Of a stretch of 6,081 bases of DNA, positions 1 through 4,085 are shown one piece after another. The notes under the pieces were generated by a model that saw only the letters and a program-made list of their open reading frames with translations, searched no databases and was not told where the DNA came from. Within the stretch, counting starts at the first letter, position 1. Every line of letters starts with the position of its first letter. The position numbers and the translations under genes were made by a program. The stretch lies in NCBI GenBank assembly GCA_027318945.1, contig DAHVOF010000046.1:1-6081 (forward strand), in the 5' to 3' direction. This DNA comes from Actinomycetota bacterium (GTDB lineage Bacteria > Actinomycetota > Acidimicrobiia > Acidimicrobiales > Acidimicrobiaceae).

Positions 1-324
1 AGTCTCCGAATCTTCGCAACCATGTTCCGTTCTACCCCAAGAAACGCTGAGCACTGAACTCAGCCAATATCATTCCAAGATCATATTCGCTAGCCATAAA
101 GCGCAACTGGAGTTAAATCCAAGGCCTTCAAAAGTCCGACAATCTTCCCTCAGTAAGTCCGCAGCCCGATAATAAGCTCAACCCTTCTGGGACATGAATC
201 CGACCAGGCTTCGGATTTCGCTCAAATACTGCCCCGCCAAGCATCACACTTTCGCGTGAGACTGCAAAGGGTGGCTCAGACACTCGCATCCTCACCACCC
301 TTGACATCTTGTGTTAACTCATGA
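1..324. other. Intergenic stretch downstream of the repeat protein gene
   Basis: I see no convincing gene here. On the minus strand there is a 21-codon frame at 32-97 (ATG to TAG) without a ribosome binding site. An ATG at 21-23 (minus) opens a frame that runs off the left edge after seven codons (M-V-A-K-I-R-R). This could be the first codons of a further minus-strand gene, but too little is visible to judge. The only structured element is the inverted repeat at 267-302. No tRNA, insertion-sequence end or repeat array was recognised. Confidence 0.5.
267..302 (-). terminator. Possible stem-loop terminator of the repeat protein gene
   Basis: A perfect 8-bp inverted repeat (AAGGGTGG at 267-274, CCACCCTT at 295-302) encloses a 20-nt loop. 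It begins 22 nt beyond the stop codon of the minus-strand secreted protein gene. The position suits a transcription terminator or 3'-end stabiliser. However, the minus strand continues with TTTGCAG rather than a long U-run, so a canonical intrinsic terminator is not shown. Confidence 0.3.
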
Positions 325-1728
325 TTACGGAATAGCTACTCCGACAACCGGCTCGAACAGGTACTTGCCACCCATCGAACCCTGGAATACCGCATCACCA
401 AAGGAGAAGATTCCTCCGTCAGAAGCAACCTCCCAGTACCCTTGCCCATCAGAGGTAGGTACTATGCCAACCATCGGCTTGTTGAGTGCCTTCCCGCCCA
501 TTGATCCCTCAAAGGTTGCGCTTCCGAAAGTGAACACTCCACCATCTGAAGCAACCAACCAGTACCCTTGACCAGATGGAGCAGCAGCAATGCCGACAAC
601 CGGCTTGTTGAGCGACTTGCCGCCCATCGAGCCCTGGAACGTCGCGTCACCGAATGAGAATATTCCACCGTCGGACGCAGCTAACCAGTAACCAAGGCCG
701 TCGGGAGTCGCTGCTATCCCAACCACAGGAGCGTTGAGATGCTTGCCGGCCATTGACCCGTAAGAGACGGCATTACCAAACGGATACACCGCACCGTCGC
801 TACCAACCAGCCAGTAACCCTGGCCATCGGGAGTCGCTGCTATACCAACTATCGGAGCGGTTATCGTCTTTCCACCCATCGATCCGTAGAAGGTAGCATT
901 GCCGAAGGTGAACACTCCACCGTCAGAGGCAACCAGCCAGTAGCCTTTGCCACCAGGAGTCGCCGCCATGCCGACGACTGGCTTATTCAGGGTCTTGCCG
1001 CCCATCGAACCTTCAAAGGTCGCACTGCCAAAGGTGAAGACACCTCCATCGGAAGCAACCTCCCAGTAGCCTTGTGCCGCAGATGTAGTCGTCGAAGACT
1101 GGGTAATGACGGCGATCTGAGTACCAGTCAAATCCGACAAAGACGGGCTCGACGTTGAGGTGATTATGGCGGTGATACAGCCAGTGCTGTAGGTGGTCAC
1201 ATTGGCATTCGAGAACGTCACCCAGCTCGATCCGTTATACCAGGCCAGACTATTACCTGCTCCAGTGTTGCACACCTGCACGTTGATAGATGTAAAGGAG
1301 CTACCCGCTGCAACACGGATATCCTCATAAATGCCAACGGCTCCCTGTGGAGGCGCGGTGGTCGGGTTGGAACTAAACGCCGAAACGGTCAAGGCACCAG
1401 CTCCATTACCTTGGACTGTGAGGGTGTTCACCGTTGCAACCGCCGTGCCAGACGCCGAACTTGACGACGCAGACTGGGATGCCACAGACCCGGCTGGCGC
1501 CGCGGGAGGAGTTAAACCAGAAGACGTTGTGGGACAGTTTGTTCCGGTGCCATACCCATACCCAGGCGCACCAGTTGTAGGATTAGTGCCGTAGCCGTAG
1601 CCGTAGCCACAGCCCGCTTGATTGTAGTCGGCGGGAGAGCTGCCAGCAAGCAACCCACTTGTCGCGATTCCACCGCCAACTAGCACCACCAAAGCAGCCG
1701 GCAAGATCTTACTTGCTGAAATCTTCAT
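325..1728 (-). CDS. Secreted protein with six 42-residue GYW repeats (predicted beta-propeller)
   Basis: The 467-residue product is probably exported. Residues 1-33 form a signal peptide: Lys near the N-terminus, a hydrophobic stretch rich in A, L, V and G, and a likely cut after S-P-A. Residues 40-65 are a GYG-rich tract bounded by Cys40 and Cys65, followed by a Ser/Ala/Pro linker to about 95. Residues 96-210 look like a beta-rich domain with Cys153 and Cys184, which may form a disulphide. From residue 220 to the end there are six repeats starting GYW at 220, 262, 304, 346, 388 and 430, an exact 42-residue period. Each holds four likely beta strands (PVVGIAA, GYWLVAS, GVFTFG, FYGSM), which suggests one six-bladed propeller. 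Such repeats are common in exported actinobacterial proteins, often of unknown function. No catalytic motif was seen, so ligand and role are unknown. The ATG is supported by a purine-rich ribosome site. Confidence 0.93.
   Translation of the reverse strand: MKISASKILPAALVVLVGGGIATSGLLAGSSPADYNQAGCGYGYGYGTNPTTGAPGYGYGTGTNCPTTSSGLTPPAAPAGSVASQSASSSSASGTAVATVNTLTVQGNGAGALTVSAFSSNPTTAPPQGAVGIYEDIRVAAGSSFTSINVQVCNTGAGNSLAWYNGSSWVTFSNANVTTYSTGCITAIITSTSSPSLSDLTGTQIAVITQSSTTTSAAQGYWEVASDGGVFTFGSATFEGSMGGKTLNKPVVGMAATPGGKGYWLVASDGGVFTFGNATFYGSMGGKTITAPIVGIAATPDGQGYWLVGSDGAVYPFGNAVSYGSMAGKHLNAPVVGIAATPDGLGYWLAASDGGIFSFGDATFQGSMGGKSLNKPVVGIAAAPSGQGYWLVASDGGVFTFGSATFEGSMGGKALNKPMVGIVPTSDGQGYWEVASDGGIFSFGDAVFQGSMGGKYLFEPVVGVAIP
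328..1071 (-). repeat. Six tandem 126-bp coding repeats (42 residues each)
   Basis: Reading along the minus strand, units start at 1071, 945, 819, 693, 567 and 441. The last is truncated to 38 codons by the stop codon. Every unit keeps the pattern GYW-x-x-x-SDG-x-x-x-x-FG-x-A-x-x-x-GSM-x-GK, and no insertion or deletion breaks the period. Units 1 and 5 are the most alike (33 of 42 residues identical by my count). Units 4 and 6 are also close (29 of 38). At DNA level the copies differ mainly at third codon positions, so the array is old rather than freshly amplified. Confidence 0.9.
1588..1611 (-). repeat. Short hexanucleotide tandem repeat encoding Gly-Tyr dipeptides
   Basis: Three perfect GCCGTA units followed by one variant unit (plus-strand reading) encode the GYGYG part of the low-complexity tract just after the signal peptide. 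The unit is six bases, so slippage would change the number of Gly-Tyr pairs without shifting the frame. A related imperfect tract near 1551-1562 encodes the second GYG cluster. Confidence 0.6.
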
Positions 1729-1734
1729 TACGCG

Positions 1735-1741
1735 CCTCTCT
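1735..1741 (-). promoter_or_regulatory. Ribosome binding site of the repeat protein gene
   Basis: On the minus strand AGAGAGG lies six bases before the ATG at 1728. This is a good Shine-Dalgarno match with normal spacing. It supports the chosen start and contrasts with the two neighbouring genes, which lack such a site. Confidence 0.7.
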
Positions 1742-1846
1742 GTTCGTTCGTCGCGTACGCCCCATCTTCAAGCGCCCGTAGTAAATCGTCCAAAACAGGA
1801 AATCCGTTACACTGGCTCACAAACCTGAATAAGAGCCAAAATACCA

Positions 1847-1869
1847 CGAATAATGTTAACCACTATTCG
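1847..1869. promoter_or_regulatory. Inverted repeat overlapping the -10 element (possible operator)
   Basis: CGAATA at 1847-1852 and TATTCG at 1864-1869 form 6-bp inverted arms around an 11-bp centre that contains the palindrome GTTAAC. The candidate -10 hexamer lies inside the centre, as a repressor site might. Arms this short in AT-rich DNA can arise by chance. Confidence 0.25.
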
Positions 1870-1881
1870 ATGCGAAATCAA
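1853..1881 (-). promoter_or_regulatory. Candidate promoter of the repeat protein gene
   Basis: On the minus strand TTGATT (plus 1876-1881) and TAACAT (plus 1853-1858) are separated by exactly 17 bp. Each matches four of six positions of the sigma-70-type consensus. Transcription would start near 1846, giving a leader of roughly 118 nt before the ATG. The match is moderate and the surroundings are AT-rich, so chance is possible. Confidence 0.35.
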
Positions 1882-2010
1882 TACATTTCAACTAGATTTC
1901 TCATAAATTTACAGCGTTTCATCCTTTGTTACCAGGGCGAATTCTTCGTAAAACTGAGTTTCCGGCTCGATCAGAAGTAAAAAGGAAGGTTAGATAGACT
2001 CGTCCTCGGG

Positions 2011-2039
2011 TTGACCAAGTCGGCAATCTCTACGATCAT
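2011..2039 (+). promoter_or_regulatory. Candidate promoter just upstream of tesB
   Basis: TTGACC at 2011-2016 and GATCAT at 2034-2039 are 17 bp apart. They match five of six and four of six consensus positions. Initiation about seven bases downstream would fall at 2046, only about four bases before the ATG at 2050. That gives a nearly leaderless mRNA and would explain the lack of a usable Shine-Dalgarno sequence. The TTG here is also the first possible start codon of the open frame, so it may be a promoter element rather than a start. Confidence 0.33.
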
Positions 2040-2049
2040 TCGCGCAGGT

Positions 2050-2907
2050 ATGAGCAATCCTTCACTTGAAAAGCTGGTCGAAATCCTGGATCTCGAACGA
2101 CTCAATGACAACAACTTCGCAGGTAAAAGCCCGCAAGATGGCCGAAAGAGGATCTTTGGAGGCCAGGTCGCCAGCCAAGCCTTGATCGCTGCCGGAAGAA
2201 CCGTCAGCGTTGGAACAGCCAATTCGCTGCACGCCTACTTCTTGAGACCCGGAGACGTAAAGACGCCGATCATCTATGAGGTTGACCGAATCAGAGATGG
2301 TGCCAGCTTCACTACTCGTCGTGTCATTGCCACTCAGAGAGACCAAGCGATATTCACGATGGCTGTTTCATTTCATAAGGATGAGGAAGGACTCTCTCAC
2401 CAGCTTCTAATGCCAAAGGTGCCAGAGCCCGAATCGCTTCCTACATTCAAAGAAAGAATGGCGCCGTGGGCAGATCAACTCGGCGACTGGAACGAAAGGC
2501 TTAGGCCTCTCGAGCAAAGATATGTGAATCCTCCCCAGTTCGATGTTCGAGAACAACCAAGAGAGCCGCGGCAACATGTTTGGGTGAGAGCGGATGGAGC
2601 ACTTCCTGATGACCCGCTACTTCACGCTGCCATCATGACCTATGCCTCGGATATGTCTCTTCTTGACTCTGCGATGCTTCCAAACCGGATTTCAAGACTC
2701 ACGCCGAATCTGATTCTTGCCTCTCTCGATCACTCTGTTTGGTTCCATCGTCCGTTCCGTGTTGACGAATGGTTCCTCATCGACCAGGAGTCGCCCGTTT
2801 CCTATGGGGGACGTGCGCTCGTTCGGGGAAACGTATTCAGCCGTGACGGCAGGCTCATCGCATCCGTAGCTCAAGAGGGCCTGTTTCGTCTGGCCACCCC
2901 CAAGTAA
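2050..2907 (+). CDS. tesB: Acyl-CoA thioesterase II (TesB family, double hotdog fold)
   Basis: This cytoplasmic enzyme hydrolyses acyl-CoA to free fatty acid and CoA. The 285-residue product matches the length of Escherichia coli TesB (286). The N-terminal hotdog carries FGGQVASQAL (residues 36-45) and HAYFLRPGD, and the C-terminal hotdog carries YASD and LDHSVWFHRPF. The three active-site residues known from E. coli TesB (Asp204, Thr228, Gln278) align at a constant offset of three with Asp201, Ser225 and Gln275. Thr is therefore replaced by Ser, which keeps the hydroxyl. I chose the ATG at 2050 because it restores the usual TesB N-terminus; the frame also contains a TTG at 2011 that would add 13 unlike residues. 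The gene stands alone and is convergent with the next one. The acyl chain preference cannot be read from sequence. Confidence 0.93.
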   Translation: MSNPSLEKLVEILDLERLNDNNFAGKSPQDGRKRIFGGQVASQALIAAGRTVSVGTANSLHAYFLRPGDVKTPIIYEVDRIRDGASFTTRRVIATQRDQAIFTMAVSFHKDEEGLSHQLLMPKVPEPESLPTFKERMAPWADQLGDWNERLRPLEQRYVNPPQFDVREQPREPRQHVWVRADGALPDDPLLHAAIMTYASDMSLLDSAMLPNRISRLTPNLILASLDHSVWFHRPFRVDEWFLIDQESPVSYGGRALVRGNVFSRDGRLIASVAQEGLFRLATPK

Positions 2908-2915
2908 TACAATTC

Positions 2916-2956
2916 AAAATAAAGACGTGTCGCCGATCACTTCAAACCGCTGGCGA
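2916..2956 (-). terminator. Weak terminator candidate in the convergent gap
   Basis: Read on the minus strand beyond the transglutaminase-like gene, TCGCC and GGCGA (plus 2952-2956 and 2930-2934) can pair across 17 nt. After four bases comes the U-rich run TCTTTATTTT (plus 2916-2925). The stem is only 5 bp and the loop is long, so this is tentative. A second 5-bp pair (TAGCC at 2958-2962, GGCTA at 2976-2980) overlaps the stop codon. The 70-bp gap between the two converging genes holds nothing else. Confidence 0.22.
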
Positions 2957-2977
2957 TTAGCCTGACAGCTGAACTGG

Positions 2978-3661
2978 CTAGGCAGATGCCTCGGGAACAT
3001 CGAAAAGCTCGTCTCTCTCTCTTTCGTCCGGCTTTACGTAGTAACCCCTGCCATACATCTTCTCGAAGGACGAGATGATCTCATCGAGAGGAAGATCGGC
3101 GTAGCTTCCCCTCTGGCCGACGTATTCCATGTGTCTCTGGCCATCTACGGAGAACTCGTGGAACAACGTGTCGTGATAGCCGTCGAACTCCAGAGGATGA
3201 ACTCCGAATCGCTCACACATCTCTATGTTGAAAGCAGGTGTAGCTTTCACCCATGTATTGTGCATCCAAAACTCTACGAAGCCATGAAAGATGAAGGTGC
3301 CGGAACCAAGCTGAACAAGAAGCTTCTCACTTGCAAGGTGATTCTTGACATCGGCAAAACCAAGTCGTGCCGGAATCCCAGCTGCTCTTGCCAGCGCAGC
3401 GAGCAGAACCGCTTTGGGAATGCAGTAGGCCACCCTACGTCTTAGAACGTCGCTGGCTTTGTAGTCAATGGGATCGTTGGTGATCGAGTAGGGATCATAG
3501 CGGACCCCGTCGCGGACAGCCAAAAACAGCTTTACCGCTTTCTCTTCATCAGTAACGCATCCTTGGGACACTTGAGTGGCAAAAGAAATGATCTCCGGAT
3601 TGTCTGAGTCAATGAACCAGGTTGGAGAAAGGTATTCGCTGAACTGTTCGGAATTGCTCAT
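2978..3661 (-). CDS. Transglutaminase-like family protein (cysteine protease fold)
   Basis: The 227-residue product has no signal peptide or membrane segment, so it is probably cytoplasmic. A transglutaminase-core pattern spans about residues 35-145: RDGVRYDPY (50-58), the catalytic Cys80 in RVAYCIPKAVLLAALARAAG, GIPARLGFADV (95-105), then His126 in HGFVEFW and W-V-K-A-T-P-A-F-N (137-145). The position normally held by the catalytic Asp of the Cys-His-Asp triad appears to be Thr141. My recollection is that this ATPAFN subgroup often has that form. The C-terminal part (PLEFDGYHDTLFHEF, HMEYVGQRG) also fits the subgroup. The family covers proteases, amidases and cross-linking enzymes, and the substrate here is unknown. 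An in-frame UAG four codons upstream makes this ATG the first possible start. There is no clear ribosome site; a leaderless promoter candidate precedes it. The nearest minus-strand gene upstream is 424 bp away, so an operon is unlikely. Confidence 0.88.
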   Translation of the reverse strand: MSNSEQFSEYLSPTWFIDSDNPEIISFATQVSQGCVTDEEKAVKLFLAVRDGVRYDPYSITNDPIDYKASDVLRRRVAYCIPKAVLLAALARAAGIPARLGFADVKNHLASEKLLVQLGSGTFIFHGFVEFWMHNTWVKATPAFNIEMCERFGVHPLEFDGYHDTLFHEFSVDGQRHMEYVGQRGSYADLPLDEIISSFEKMYGRGYYVKPDERERDELFDVPEASA

Positions 3662-3667
3662 TTCCAG

Positions 3668-3697
3668 AGTCTATTTCAAAGCTGGACACAACGCCAA
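3668..3697 (-). promoter_or_regulatory. Candidate leaderless promoter of the transglutaminase-like gene
   Basis: On the minus strand TTGGCG (plus 3692-3697) and TAGACT (plus 3668-3673) are separated by 18 bp. The -10 fits the actinobacterial TANNNT pattern and ends seven bases before the A of the ATG, so that A is the expected transcript start. This matches the absence of a good Shine-Dalgarno sequence. It is inferred from spacing and motif only. Confidence 0.4.
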
Positions 3698-3743
3698 GAT
3701 CAAGCGCGTCCCAAAGGCATCTCAAGAGGTCACGCCAAAGCAA

Positions 3744-4046
3744 TCAATATCCAAGGCCCACCTGACCCCATGATGCCGATGACTCTGCAGTGCTCCTTTT
3801 CAAGTACCCTCCCAGCAACAAATTCCCCAGCCTAAGCAATTGGGCATCCGGCGCCAACTCGCACCGTTGGAGACAACTGAAGCCAAGCTTGGCCCAGATC
3901 CATCAGCAAAGGACTGTTCGACATGAATCAATGGTGCTAAACCCGATGGAAAAGAAGTCTTCTAAATCAATCCCGATCAAGCGAATCGCGGACATACTGA
4001 CGGATTGCTCAATATCTCTGACGTGCAAAACCGCCCTTGGACTCAT
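3744..4046 (-). pseudogene. Possible decayed small gene: 100-codon frame broken by one UGA
   Basis: An ATG at 4044-4046 (minus strand) starts 39 nt after the stop codon of the large conflict gene. The frame runs 47 codons (beginning MSPRAVLHVRDIEQSV) to a UGA at 3903-3905. It then stays open for 52 more codons (including WAKLGFSCLQ and LLRLGNLLLGGYL) to a second UGA at 3744-3746. The two pieces read like ordinary protein, with some flavour of a small alpha/beta domain such as a glyoxalase-like (VOC) fold, but I cannot assign a family. There is no ribosome site. It could be a remnant gene or a chance open frame; the antisense strand is also open here. Confidence 0.2.
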
Positions 4047-4085
4047 TCACGGACTGCGGCGAAGCAGGGCTGCAAATCTGCTGTT

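Larger units (their letters stand above)
1729..2049. other. Divergent control region between the secreted protein gene and tesB
   Basis: No gene is seen here. The centre (about 1830-1925) is AT-rich compared with the flanking genes, as expected for promoters. It carries a candidate minus-strand promoter (1853-1881), an inverted repeat over its -10 (1847-1869) and a second 6-bp inverted repeat (GAAATC at 1874-1879, GATTTC at 1895-1900). For the plus strand, TTGTTA at 1926-1931 and TAAAAC at 1949-1954 are 17 bp apart and could be a weak promoter for tesB. It competes with the closer candidate at 2011-2039. A purine-rich AAAGGAAGG at 1981-1989 lies too far from any start codon to act as a ribosome site. 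Confidence 0.55.
3662..4085. other. 424-bp gap between the conflict gene and the transglutaminase-like gene
   Basis: No intact gene is convincing here. The plus-strand frame at 3790-4191 is open but runs into the antisense of the conserved helicase C-terminus, starts at GTG without a ribosome site and resembles nothing I know. The minus strand carries an interrupted frame (separate entry). The segment 3841-3896 is rich in complementary pieces: a 12-bp palindrome GCCAAGCTTGGC (3882-3893), GTTG-GAGA-CAAC, CCAAC with GTTGG, and outer TGGGC with GCCCA. The right end, just past the helicase stop, has no strong terminator; only short pairs such as CTGC with GCAG are present. Confidence 0.45.

Noticed and set aside
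32..97. 21-codon minus-strand frame at the left edge
   Set aside because: It has no ribosome site and no recognisable features, and its length is expected by chance.
311..571. Plus-strand open frames antisense to the repeat protein gene (also 1331-1594)
   Set aside because: They lie wholly or almost wholly opposite a well-supported gene. Their repetitive composition mirrors the repeats on the other strand.
328..1071. 126-bp tandem units considered as a CRISPR or non-coding satellite array
   Set aside because: The period is coding (42 codons exactly), the differences are mainly silent, and there is no repeat-spacer structure.
3841..3896. Integron attC-like site suggested by paired CCAAC and GTTGG boxes
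   Set aside because: The boxes do not fit the RYYYAAC and GTTRRRY core consensus, and there are no gene cassettes or integrase nearby.
3903..3905. UGA as a selenocysteine codon or recoded stop
   Set aside because: There is no recognisable selenoprotein family or downstream recoding hairpin typical of bacterial selenocysteine insertion, and the intact genes in the window read with the standard code.
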